Positions 48,528 through 59,566 of a DNA stretch of 64,000 bases are shown in pieces; positions within the stretch are counted from its first letter, which is position 1; each line of letters begins with the position of its first letter. The stretch comes from Tricholoma matsutake (taxonomy: Eukaryota; Basidiomycota; Agaricomycetes; Agaricales; Tricholomataceae). The notes beneath the pieces are model-generated. The model saw only the letters and a program-made list of their open reading frames with translations, searched no databases and was not told the DNA's origin. The stretch is from assembly GCA_026075535.2 (NCBI GenBank), contig AP026546.1, forward strand, positions 5,084,001 to 5,148,000, read 5' to 3'. A program made the translations under genes and the position numbers.

Positions 48528-51500
48528 TCATTCTGTTGAGTAAACGATGCATTTCAACTGGCACACCTGCTCATTGTTGTGTGCTTTCATCCTCAGGGCT
48601 GCAGAATTTAGAACTACATCGTTTAGGGCCTGGCAGTCAGTACATAGGGTTATGGCAGTTGTTTGTGTGCTAGATGAGACCCAGGTCATCGTTTCCAGAG
48701 TATTTGCAGAGGGTTTTCTCACTGTTGTTGATTGCAACATAGCAGTGGAATGGCAGGGCTCAGGGCTCACAACGAGGGGCTGGGGGGTTTGCAGGGGAGC
48801 TGTAGCTCGACCCAGGAGCGAGTGCCATTGTTTGCAAGGTACTGTGGGCTGTTCATAAGCTGGGGGGATGGTCATGGTCATGGTCATCAACAATGTTGAT
48901 GTGGGTGATGGAGGTTGTGTGGGCATTGTCAATGATGACATGGCAGTGGTGGCAGGGAAGGGGGGGCTGGTAACAAGAGCAGTGGTAGCTGGGGGGTCTC
49001 TGCAGGTTTGTGAGGCTGTGTCACAGGTGCTAGGCAGCTCAGTGGATGTCCCCACATTGTTCAGTAGACACAGTGGTTTGTCGTTGGGTGCCATTCGCAT
49101 AACAGCATCATTTGTCTGCATTGCCATTTCGTGGGTGTTGGGTTTTTTTGGGGTACCCTTAGCTTTTGCTGCCTGTATTATTTTGTCGAATCCCTCCTTT
49201 GCAACCTGATATCCTTCCTTGCGACCCAAGTCCATTCCTCTTTCTATTCCTTCCTTTAGACCCAACCTTTTCCCTTCCATTATTCCCAACTTCTCTCCTT
49301 TGTCCAATGCGCATATCCAGAGTAGTCTAAGGTTCTCGCTGTCACTAGTGGTGGCTGCCCAGTTGCAAAACTGAGTGGTTAGTGTTCAAGGGTCCAGTCC
49401 ATAAGACCAGAAAAAGACTGGACCCTTAACTGAACTTAACTGCAAGAGACCATACCATTGGTTGCAGTTGACCCCATGTGGGAGTCAGTTCGGTTGTTGG
49501 TTGATCAGTTTTGAGAAAGTCACAAAACTGATAGAAAACCAGTTGAAACCGGTCTTAACCAGTCTTTCACACATGTTTATACTAGTAGATATATAGTATT
49601 AATTGAGTACAAGATACAGAAATAAGTATATAAAAGAACAAAATATAAATGTTATTTTTACTATTTATAGTATATGTACATAAAGTAGGACAAGCTCGGG
49701 GGAAAGTAGTCATTTGGGTGGGTGCTTATATACCCTGTGGCAGTGCACAGACCATGTGGTCACATTTGTGTTCCCAAAAACAAAAGTGGCACCATTTGCC
49801 TGATGACTTCACATGACCACAACATCAACATCAACAATGCCACATCATCACTCTGTCTGCAATAACAACCATGCAAACCAACAAACACAATGCAGGCAGC
49901 CCAAATGACGCCAGTCCATCATTTGGGCAGGGTACATTCTTTTTATTCATTTATTATTACTTCTTACTAAATGTTTTTTACTTTCTTTTAGGTTCTATTC
50001 TTTTGTTAATGACACCACCAACACCAACAGGGGCAACACACTGCCCTCTCTGTGCCCCACCCCTCCATTGACACACATGCCGTCCAGCTTGGAACCTCTT
50101 GCCACCACAAACAAATGAACACAAAGCGCTCAAATGACGACTAGCATTGTTTGGGCCCCCGGCATGTCTTTTACTATTGATTATTATTCTTTTTACTAAC
50201 CAACTTGATTTTTTTCAGGTTTGATAACAACGACAACACCACCATCCCTATGTCACCCCTGCAAGCAGAGGCTTGCAGGGTGGCAACAGGTCCCCCATGC
50301 CACATCACACAGCACTACCACCCTGCCTGCGAGCCACTGCTCATAGGGGGCAATGGAGGTGCTGACAACAAATGGCACCATGTCAACCTGGCCCAGTGAG
50401 ATGACAAACCACAATGCACACAGGGAGGGGCCAATGAACAACAGGGAGAAGACAATGAATGACAACAAAGATGGGGAGGGTGGCAACAAACAACAGGGAG
50501 GGAACAACAAACAACAATGCAGGGAAGATGACGAACAACTAGGGCACGGCATGGGTTACCCATGGTTATTTGGGGGTTTTGAGAAGAATACATATTTTAA
50601 TAGTAAATTAAGTAAAAGAAACCCCCTCGCTCGCGTTTGGAGCAAGGGAGGGGGTGGTGGACCTATTCTGATAAATTACATTAAACTAATATAGAAAACC
50701 CCCCCCTCTGCATTTCAAGTGAGGGAGGGGGTGGTGGTGCCTGTAGTCAATGAAAACAAAACAAAAAACCCCCCCTCTCATGTTTGGAGCGAGGGAGGGG
50801 GGTGGTGCCTGTAGTCACCGAGAACACAATGAGTAACCCCCCCGCTCGCATTTGCAGTGAGAGAGGGGGGGGTGCTGCCTGTAGTCATCGATCCCTGATT
50901 CCACCCCATGAGCAGTTGCTCATGGTGGCAGTTGGGTCCTCAGATCCTCCTCCTGGTCATCATCGTCATTCCACCCGCTATCCACCCCACGAGCAGTTGC
51001 TCATGAGGCTGGGGTGGGTGGTGTGCCATCGTGACATGGCGGTGTTGGCATGGGGTTGTTCTGTGTGAGCTCCTCGTTCTGAGGGAATTCCAACCTATGA
51101 AATGAAAGAAACAAAATAGTTAGTTTACAAAAAAAGAAATAAACAAAAAAAAACTTACCATGGGCCCAAATGATGCAATCACATTGTTTGGGCCCAGGTG
51201 ATGTGGCACTGTTGGGTGTGTGTCATTAGCCATCATCATCCATCGTTATCAGTAGTTTAGAACCTGAAAAAGAAGAAACATAATAAATTAGTTTACAAAA
51301 AACAAGAAATGAAACACAAAAAAACTTACTATAGGCCCAAACGACGATTCATGTCGTTTGGGCCATGCTATGGTGGTGGTTGGATCATCGTATAGTTTAG
51401 AAATAGACGTGTCATGATTATTCAACAAGGTCAGATGATTACTCACCTGACCAAAATCTGGGTACCAGCATATCCACACATACCTGTAACACCGTGGAAA

Positions 51501-52158
51501 AGGGTATGGTGTTGCCTGGGTATGGCAATCCCATACCCATACCCATACCCATGCATACCTGTGACCAGAAACACATGGTGTTACCCGTAGCCATGCCATG
51601 CCCTATGAACAACAACACAGGGACAATGTGAATGGGGGATACAACAAACAACAAGGCCGACAGCAACATGTACCAGGGAACGACGTATGATGCCCCACTC
51701 TCACTACAAATGTGAGACCATGCGGCATTTCTTCCTTTTTTTTGTTATTCTTTTTCTATTAGCAACATCCCACCACTGCGAGCACCTGCTTACACAGTGA
51801 TGTAATTAGTTTTATTAAGTATATAATTTAATTTAATTAGAGAGTAAAAAATGGTAGTAAAACCAGTCCAAACCGGTCTTTTGGGGTTGTGGTCTATCTA
51901 ATTGGGGCATCAATGTGGACCAGTTTCAGTCTCCAGTTGACCCCCTTGGGGGTTGAAAAACTGGACCAAACTGGACCCTTAAACACTATGAGCAACAGTC
52001 TTGCAGTCTGCCATTTCGAGAAAGTGGCAGAAGTCATGGCAGGCCGATGTCGATTTTGATGTGGTGCTCACATTTCCATTTGTGGGTGATGCAATGGCTG
52101 CATTTGGAGCAGCAGTTTTCCTTTTTGAGGACTTCTTCTGGTATCCAGGGCCTGGCAT
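48528..52158 (-). CDS. Uncharacterised basidiomycete protein with a Gly/Lys/Glu helical repeat; split by a hAT-like element
   Basis: The ATG at 52156-52158 opens MPGPGYQKKSSKRK. The frame runs to 51989, is interrupted by the 2609-bp insertion 49380-51988, and resumes at 49371 after one copy of the 8-bp duplication. The joined frame is open for 338 codons with the stop at 48528-48530. Features are a basic start, FCNWAATTSDSENLRLLW, then a repetitive helix EKLGIMEGKRLGLKEGIERGMDLGRKEG-type (each half shown separately in the sequence at about 49200-49310), and a Thr/Pro-rich tail. From memory this belongs to an Agaricomycete family with 'xEGxxxG' helices of unknown function. It lies antisense within Copia element E, in place of the RT core. 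As it stands the gene is interrupted, so it is probably not expressed as a full protein. Confidence 0.6.
49899..49928. repeat. Perfect hairpin 1 in the hAT-like element
   Basis: GCCCAAATGA and TCATTTGGGC are exact complements with a 10-nt loop. Related hairpins or partial ones occur at 50131-50153 (imperfect), 51161-51196 and 51334-51364. Confidence 0.85.
50618..50890. repeat. C-rich/G-rich minisatellite of about four units
   Basis: Each unit has a run CCCCCCTC, a variable core such as GTTTGGAGC, and GAGGGAGGGGG, so each unit can fold on itself. Units 2-4 are followed by GCCTGTAGTCA. Unit starts are near 50618, 50696, 50763 and 50833. Confidence 0.8.
51161..51196. repeat. Perfect hairpin 3 in the hAT-like element
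   Basis: TGGGCCCAAA (51161-51170) and TTTGGGCCCA (51187-51196) are exact complements, loop 16 nt. Confidence 0.85.
51334..51364. repeat. Perfect hairpin 4 in the hAT-like element
   Basis: GGCCCAAACGAC (51334-51345) and GTCGTTTGGGCC (51353-51364) are exact 12-bp complements with a 7-nt loop, the strongest of the series. Confidence 0.88.
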
Positions 52159-52484
52159 GTCAAACTGTTATACTATGGGTTATGGTTTATGGTTTATGGT
52201 TATGGGTTACAGTGGACAGTTTTTGGTGACACAATGACAACAGAGTTCAGAGACAGATGAGAGGCCCAAGAATAGACTTAGAAAAGCCTGAGAAAGCCTG
52301 AGAGAGCAGCTAGTAGTGTGTTAAAGCATGAAAAACACTCTCATCACCAAGATGGAGATGCTGGAGGTCTCCTTCCCAGAATGCATGAGTGGGATGGTAT
52401 AGCAAGGATGAACTACAAACATGTGACTACCTACTGTTCTATCAATGAAGTCACATGATCACCTGGAGTGGTGCCTCACACCAC

Positions 52485-53263
52485 TCCAATGTTATGCTCA
52501 GAATGGCAAGTTATGGACCTTGGGGAACCAAGCAAGATTGTTGGTGTAGAAATAATTCACACCAGCAATTCCATCACTATTTCTCAACAGAAATATATTG
52601 AGAATATCCTCCTCAAGGAGGGGATGGCCAATGTGAACCCAGTCTACAGTTTATTGCAAACTCCACAAACCAGATATCTCATACACCATGAACAAATTGG
52701 CCACCTACACCACTAACCTGGGTCTCCAACACCATGGTGCATTAAAGCAGATACCCAGGTACCTTGCAGGTACAAAAACTCTTGGGATCACTTACCACAG
52801 ATCTCAGGATGTGACTGGACCAAGTAATTTCTTCTATGGGTATGCAGATGCTGCTTTTTCAAATGTGGACAACCACAGGTCCACAATGGGATACATTTTC
52901 CTGACAGCAGGGGGAGCAGTGACCTGGAAATCAGAGAAGCAAATGATCATCACCTTGTCTTCCATGGAGGTGGAATATGTAGCTCTCTTGGAAGCTGGAT
53001 GCAAAGTGACCTGGCTCAGATTTCTATATGGCAAACTCAGATTTATTCAAGATGACCCAATGATTATTTTTGGGGACAATGAGGGGTCTGTAGTATTAAC
53101 ACACAACCCACAATTCCATCAATGTTCAAAACACATTGCTCTTTGCCATCACTGGGTCAGGGACCTTGTGAACAAAAAAGTTCTTGATATACAAAACTGT
53201 TGTGATCTGGAGCAAACTGCAGATGTATTAACCAAAGCTCTACCAAAGCCAAAATTTACATGA
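52485..53263 (+). pseudogene. Element E RT connection piece and RNase H
   Basis: Copia homology resumes at WQVMDLGEPSKIVGVEI (about 52505-52555), which lies after the YVDD palm motif in complete elements. It shifts frame near 52690 and continues with RNase H: YGYADAAFSNVDNHRST, TLSSMEVEYVALLEAG, DNEGSVVLTHNPQFHQCSKHI and TADVLTKALPKPKFT. It ends at the TGA at 53261-53263. The whole RT palm is missing. Confidence 0.88.
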
Positions 53264-53428
53264 CACAGAGAAGAGATGGGTGTCCAGTCAATGCACTAGT
53301 AACCCAGTAGCTTTCCTTGCATGTGGATAGGTTTTTCCCACTGGGTTTTCCACCACACAGAGGTTTTGATGCACCTGGATGAAGTAACCATTCCCCTGTA
53401 CTCAAACTGTGGTAGGCTTGAGGGGGAG

Positions 53429-53596
53429 TGTTGGGATACAGGCAAGCCATGCCCAGTCCGAGTACATAAGGCTATCAATAGTACATGCTATTTATAGAAT
53501 GTAGTACACTCACTACTTGCAATAGGAGTATACAAGACATCTAGGACTCTCACTGTGCTCACTAGGAAGTCCTCCCTCACAGTTAAAAACCCAATA
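53429..53596 (+). repeat. Element E 3' LTR
   Basis: 168 bp, TGTTGGGATACAGG...CCCAATA. It is preceded by the purine tract CTTGAGGGGGAG and followed by GGCAT. Confidence 0.88.
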
Positions 53597-55175
53597 GGCA
53601 TATCATACCACAAGTTGCTTGGGACCTTCCTGGTTGCTGTTGTTGCAGTGGCAGGACCACACAGTGGTAGTGTATGCTTAACTTACTACTTACCTGGTTG
53701 CTTAGGTTAGTGTGCTAATAACTAGGGTTAGGGGTGTAGAACTCTCTGTATTGCTGCTACAATTACAGGGGGGTTATATACACCTGTAGCTATATGGTCA
53801 CATGCTCAGAGGGATGAGTACCAGAGGCCATGAGGAGGCCATGAGGTGTGAGTATCTGCATGGAACACAAGTCAGCAGCCATGTAGGTGCATGGACTGTG
53901 TCCATGAGGCAGGTCACATGCCATTATGGCAGACCGGTGATGCGGATGAATTTCAATACTATATTAGTTAATTGTCACATCACCTCTGGGACTCCCAAGT
54001 ATATGTGATGTGACATGGCAGGGGAATCCCACATCATTGGGACTGGCCCAAATGTAACATGGGGCTGCCCACAGCAGTTGGACCTCCCCAAGGTACATTT
54101 GGTCCAGATAGAGTTATGTGGGGCAGACCAAATGGCCTTTTGGGTCTTCCCAATGATGTCCAGGCCTAAGCATAGGGAGGACCATGGAGCCTGGAACTAT
54201 CCCCTGGTCTTAGGCCTACTTAGGGTAGTCTTTCTTGGGTGTGCAACCCTGTACCGATGCTGCACAGTAGACGTGATTTCACATGGTGCATTCATTATGT
54301 AATCATCTAATTTATTCTTGACAATTAATGCATCCACTCCAGCTGGCATAAAGACATAGGACACAAGTAAATGTACATATGAAACTATTTCATGCTTCAT
54401 ACATGGGAGAATGACCCACAATGGATGGCATAATGTCTGAGTATTTCATTACATAATCATCATCATGTCCTGTTTCATGTAACTTTGGCAGGGCCTTCCA
54501 CACTTGTCTGAGGGTCTAGGAAACCTGGGGATGGCAGTTTAGGCCCATTCTAAGAAATTTGTCCATGATGGATTTCAAATAATCGCTCCCAGCAACCTTC
54601 CAGCAGCAGTCTGACCCCTTAGATGTACTCATATTTGCCTTGGCAGCTGATATTTAACAATTCTGTTCTGGACAAAACCTGAAGAACTAAAGTAGGAACA
54701 GAAGTCCTCTGCTAAACTATTTATCAAATGTTCTGTGAGAGGCTGCACCGAAGGAGGACACATAAAATGAGCATTTGGCAGAGGGCCAAACAAAAGCAAA
54801 TAGGACAGAATTTGGCAGGCATTGCCTCCCACTGGGTTTTTTAATGCACCTGTCGTTTGGTTGATAACGAGTTGAATTTTTATTTCAGAACTGTTTATGC
54901 TAACATTTTCCTTTCTGACCCAGACACTTTTCTAAGAGTGGGAGGGTGTAAGCCTGCTTACATACATCATTGACTCTTATTTGTACACAGTACTGACCAT
55001 ATGAACTATATGTTGCATCATTCTTTCCCCATTCTTCCTTTCCCCCATATACTTCGCTTGTCTATCACTTTTGTATCATTGTCCACTCTTGATACCACGT
55101 TGTTGTCCTATCAAAAAAAAAGTGGAAACCTACCCCGTATAGAAAATCAATCCTAGCATAATCAGAGTTTAACTC
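53597..55175. other. Intergenic repeat-zone DNA, no gene seen
   Basis: Frames are short and without motifs. The sequence CTAGCATAATCAGAGTTTAACT at 55153-55174 recurs at about 56113, on the other side of the MITE. Confidence 0.55.
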
Positions 55176-56062
55176 TAAGGGGGTGTCAGAAAAAAATTAA
55201 GGATACCAGGTCAATTTTTTTTTTAAGCCATGAAGTGAGGAACTAACTAACCCACTGTGGGAACTAATGTCCTAATAAGTATATTTTGCTTACAAATCAT
55301 TGATGACCAACAGAAAAAATGTTTGCATCTTGGCTTAGCTTTGGGTGAAGGAAATGTAGATAAAGTATCTCAGAGGACCCATGTCTGTAAAATTAACTCC
55401 CTGGCTGTGTCACATGCATAATTCTGAACAATTTTTTGAAATTCATCTATTACAAGTTGAAAACTAGTTCAGATTCACATCTGAATAGAAAGGAACATTC
55501 ATACACCATTTTCTCCACCAAAAAGAAATGCCAAGGGTGGTGTAAAAGTCAGAAATCAGAGTGGCAGCCATGCAGGTACTACAATCCCTTCCATAACACA
55601 TTTCAAACTTCATCTTTGGTAACAGAATATGATGCTACACATTTAAAAAAGATTCTGGCTTGTATATGACTTAAATATTGGCATTGTTCTACTTCTTTGG
55701 AGTACAATACATGTGAAATAATATGTTTACTTGATAATCATCTTCTGAGATCATTTATCTACAAGATGTTCACCCAACAGTAAGCCAGAAAGTCATTGTC
55801 GAAGCAATAAAATGAGCAGCAATTCAGCTGACAGTGCAAGATTATATTTGCTCATGTTTATTCATCAAGGGCCAGCTTTATTCAGTACAAATATGTTAGA
55901 ATAGTACAGTATCTGCCCTGCTACAATGTCTCTGTGTTTGTGAGATTGCCAATGGCCCTCCAGCACAAAATTATGTTACCAACAAAATTTTTTTTTAAGA
56001 GCTCAAGAGCTGGACTAACTAACCATCCCTATATGGCAATTTGACCATGTGACACCCCCTTG
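55176..56062. mobile_element. Complete hAT-like MITE with 13-bp TIRs and 8-bp TSD
   Basis: The left end TAAGGGGGTGTCA (55176-55188) and the right end TGACACCCCCTTG (56050-56062) are complementary except at the first base. Both ends are flanked by a perfect 8-bp duplication TTTAACTC (55168-55175 and 56063-56070). The 887-bp interior has no coding capacity. A left-truncated relative lies at 25630-26251. Both hAT hallmarks, 8-bp TSD and YARNG ends (TAAGG/CAAGG), are met. Confidence 0.88.
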
Positions 56063-56430
56063 TTTAACTCAGTCTCTGTACAAGTGACTCTGATAATACA
56101 AATACTGTACCTAGCATAATCAGAGTTTAACTATAGGTACAGTAAGTAATGATCCATAATCAAGTGATAACAAACGCACTCACCTCAGTCTCTGTACAAG
56201 TGACTGAGGTGAATGGTTAACTGTCTACTCTATATATATGTGAGGCCAGCTACACAAAGAATGAAAGGAATAAACAGCACAAAGGGACTTACGAAACGAC
56301 GCATCAAAGAGATAAGCTATAAATAGTACACGCATCAGACGCATGATCGCGTACGCTCACGGTGTGATAATGAGCATTCTCAACACCCCGTAGTTGGGGA
56401 TAGGTAACACTAAAGAGAGATAACACTCAC

Positions 56431-56723
56431 TATTGAGTTATCACACAGTTGATCAAGTCTGAACCAACAATATGACCATCGGGCTTGCCTTTTGGCTCAG
56501 TTGGTTTAGTGACCTCAATTTGGTAGCAGCAACAGCTGTAGTTGAGAGTTCAAATCCCCTTGTGGCAAAAACTGGTGAAATGCTGGGTCACACAATCAGA
56601 ACACAAAAAAATAGTCCCATGGTCAGGAGTGATATCTGAAAAATAGATAGCCTGAAAATCCAGGGTTAGTTCAACTTGAGGGGAGTATTGAGTTATCACA
56701 CAGTTGATCAAGTCTGAACCAAC
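56431..56723 (+). repeat. tRNA-like module between 38-bp direct repeats
   Basis: TATTGAGTTATCACACAGTT and the 18 bases after it occur at 56431-56468 and again at 56686-56723. Between them, 56484-56580 has a clear A box (TGGCTCAGTTGG, about 56492) and B box (GAGTTCAAATCC, about 56547), as in tRNA-derived SINEs. The stems do not close well enough for a functional tRNA. The right repeat is preceded by CTTGAGGGGAG, like a Copia purine tract, so a tiny LTR (TRIM-like) element is an alternative. Confidence 0.5.
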
Positions 56724-57281
56724 GTCTAATCACCAAGTACCCACAGCTGTGCACCAGGACCAGGCCAACTTCTCCCTTTGGTACCTCACAAAAAGGAGAA
56801 GCGGAAGACTTCATATGGTATCCGGTAGAAAGAATAACAATCAGACATGTTGCATTGTGAGTTTGTATTATAGCAGTATGACAGAAAGAATAAATCCAGC
56901 TGACACGTCACAGAGAACAAACACAAAGAACAGACTGAGAGAGAGGGAACAGAGATATGGCATCATGTGACTAAATTATCTCTGTTGCGGGCTCGTCCCT
57001 GTTTCACAGGTACAGGAAGATCCCAAGCCACTTATGCAGTTTACCCAGCACTAATTTTCAAAACTACGTAACCATCAGGAGCCAGTTGGCAGGTAGGACG
57101 TAATATGAAATTGACCACAGTATATATAGAAACCCGATGTAGATGGACGATAGTTTCATAGATTGTGTCCTCGAAGTCGAATTCAATGTTGGTACTGCAT
57201 ATTTACGACACTGACAAAGTTGGGAAAACAACGAGAGATGGCACACAAACGTACATGCGAAGGGAGTTATACATTATTGTC
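56724..57281. other. Intergenic 3' of the sugar transporter
   Basis: No gene or repeat recognised. Confidence 0.55.
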
Positions 57282-59566
57282 TTAGTTCTCTTTAAGCTGC
57301 TCTTGACGGTGGAAAGAACCTGAAGACTTCTCATCCTCGAGGTCATTGATATCGTGCGTTACTCCTGCCTGTACAGCAGCAGTGTCAACGATTTGCTCCG
57401 TGGCGCCGTCGAAGAGCGCGGCGGTTTCCTCGAGTGTGAGGTTTTTGGTCTCAATGATAACTGTTGCCAGCAATCAGAGATCTCGAACGACGAAGGAAAT
57501 TTTCAAACTCACAAAACCAGAGGAAGACCGCTTCACATATGAGCCAACAACAGTAAACGACCTGTGTAAGGTGAACTTCACAGGTTCAGACAAAGGACAC
57601 ATGAAACGCACATAATACTTCCATCCAATTGCATCTGCATTCAACTGTGCGTAAACGATAGGAGAGCATACATACAGATGACCTACCGAGCGCAATTGGG
57701 TTGACATACTGATTGAAGATCAGCGAAAGCGAGATGGAAAAGTTGAAGACGTTGAAGCCTTTGGCACGAAGCTGGTAAGGAAGAATCTCCACAGTGTATG
57801 AGACAATGAGAGGAGTGAATGCAATACTGGACGAAGTTGACTTAGTTAGCGAGGCTAGAAAGATATAAATAGACATACTCGTAAGATGCATAGAACAAAA
57901 AGATGAAGGCAATCACAGCGTGAGCAGCACCGGTAGAGCCTTGTACTTGGAACACTGCGGAGCATGCGGTTTGCAATGTGAAGAATACTATCATCCCTAT
58001 GGCAGATGCCAAGAACAACTTGCGCCTTCCAATTTTATCGCAATAGGCGGATGCCAACAGAGCCCAGAATAAATTCCAGATTTGCAAAATACCATTTATC
58101 AGGAGCTAGAGGAAAGATATGAGCCATCATTATACAGTAACATATCATCCCCCTACTTGAATGGTTTTATTGGTAATGCCAATACCATCGAACACTTTAT
58201 TGAGGTAATAGGAGACGAGACCATTACCGGACCACTGGGAGAAGAATGCTAGAGCAATGATAATCCGCATGCGTTTCCTGTTTCCGGACGTGGTGAAAAG
58301 CGACTTCCAGCCAACATTCGCAGAAACTACAGAATCATCAGAAGGCAGTCGAGATGGCGTGCATTCTGTAACGTACCCGTTCGGTCGAACACAATAGCTG
58401 TTTTGATTTCTTCAAATTCGTAGCGTACCAGAGGATCCTCCCTAAACGCGCGAGTTGAGTTCAAAGCATAGACACCGGATGGCAGCTGATTGCACATACG
58501 TATTGCCATCAGCATGGTAATAGGCCAGTGTCTGTAATGCTTGGTCCTCTCTCCCCTTGTCAATCAACCAACGAGGTGATTCGGGACAGAAGAAGATCAA
58601 AGCCACCTGAAGGACCGAGGGAAGAGCTTGAAGCGCTGAGGGGATGCGCCAAGACCATGTGTTTGTTATTCTCAGCTCAGTACCAAATGTAGTCCAAGCT
58701 GCACTGTAAAGTTTTAAGTCAAAGAGTTAAGGGTGGAGAAAGTGCACGATCATAACATATATACTCACACGATAGCCCCAGAATACCAGAGAGAGTTGTA
58801 GGTCGATGTCAGAGGAGAACGGTGGGGCGGGTAGGCAAGTTCAGTCACCAGCATAGGCGCAGCGTTGGCTAAAATGAAGAATTCAGTGGTTCGATTGACC
58901 CTGTACGACTGTTGTGAGTTACCAGCAAACGTGACACCAAAACCGATCAGGAAACTGAAAGTCCGAGTCAGAGTAACTATCAAAAGGAAACTGAGCAGTG
59001 CAGACGTACCGAGCCCCTATGAACATCCCCACGGACTGGGAAGCAGTCTGTATAGTTGTGGCAATACACATGATAACGGCTCCAAAGAAAACGGTTGGAC
59101 GTCGTCCAATGCCGTCGGAGACGTAGGGCGCGAAAGGGTACGCCGCGAGAGCGCCGATGTTCTGGTGATGTAAAAAAATGACGAACTGGAGAAACAAGAA
59201 ACTACGAACTTGAATAGCGTTAAGCAATCCAAGCTTGCCACCAGTGGGATAATTGAAATAATTTGCCCACGCGTTCAAAGATTGCAAACCGTTCATCATA
59301 CTCCCGTCATAGCCCATGGTGGACGACGTGATGAGTCTAGGCAAAGATGAGATTACATACACTGTAAGTTGCAGGTAGAAATTTACAGCAAAACGATCCA
59401 TGCATTGAGGGCAATAAGCCTAACAAATATCCAAACATCCAACCATAAGTAAAATTTGAGAATAGCAGACATCATACCGCCGATTGTTGTACCATTTCCT
59501 GCTGGGATCGAGAAGGTGCACATAAGCCGCTTGCGTGCTGCCATTTGCGACTGCACCTCCATCCAT
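57282..59566 (-). CDS. MFS sugar porter (hexose/lactose-permease-like)
   Basis: Fourteen exons on the minus strand: 59566-59478, 59419-59387, 59336-59210, 59161-59010, 58954-58923, 58868-58769, 58703-58500, 58441-58377, 58326-58157, 58105-57879, 57826-57687, 57634-57612, 57561-57513, 57460-57282. Introns are 48-65 nt and 1590 nt give 529 residues with all phases consistent. Sugar-porter signatures seen: NGYDGS-type SSTMGYDGSMMNGLQ, DGIGRRP after TM2, the PESPRWLIDKGR loop motif, FSQWSGNGLVSYYL (TM7), DKIGRRK, VEILPYQLRAKG and ETKNLTLEETAALFDG at the end of TM12. It should be a 12-TM plasma-membrane proton/sugar symporter. The sugar cannot be told from sequence. The last 50 residues are a hydrophilic cytosolic tail. 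The gene looks intact. Confidence 0.95.

Larger units (their letters stand above)
49380..51988. mobile_element. Non-autonomous hAT-like DNA transposon with 19-bp TIRs
   Basis: The terminal inverted repeats TAGTGTTCAAGGGTCCAGT (49380-49398) and its complement at 51970-51988 match at 18 of 19 positions and fit the hAT end pattern YARNG. The flanking 8-mers TGAGTGGT (49372-49379) and TGAGCAAC (51989-51996) sit exactly where an 8-bp duplication is needed to restore the reading frame of the host gene. They differ at four sites, all transitions. No transposase is seen. The interior carries four related hairpins, exon-like modules in inverted arrangement and a C/G-rich minisatellite. Confidence 0.78.
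45284..53596 (+). mobile_element. Element E: Ty1/Copia retrotransposon with lost RT core and an antisense gene inside
   Basis: Short direct LTRs (45284-45450, 167 bp; 53429-53596, 168 bp) are flanked by GGTAT and GGCAT, a 5-bp TSD with one transition. The order gag, protease, integrase is followed not by RT but by about 3.8 kb in which an antisense gene and a hAT-like element lie. The RT connection piece and RNase H then resume at about 52485. A purine tract (CTTGAGGGGGAG) abuts the 3' LTR. The catalytic RT core is absent, so the element cannot be autonomous. Confidence 0.88.

Noticed and set aside
51529..51556. CCATAC hexamer array, possible telomere-like repeat
   Set aside because: Only a few CCCATA units. 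It does not match the fungal TTAGGG telomere repeat on either strand.
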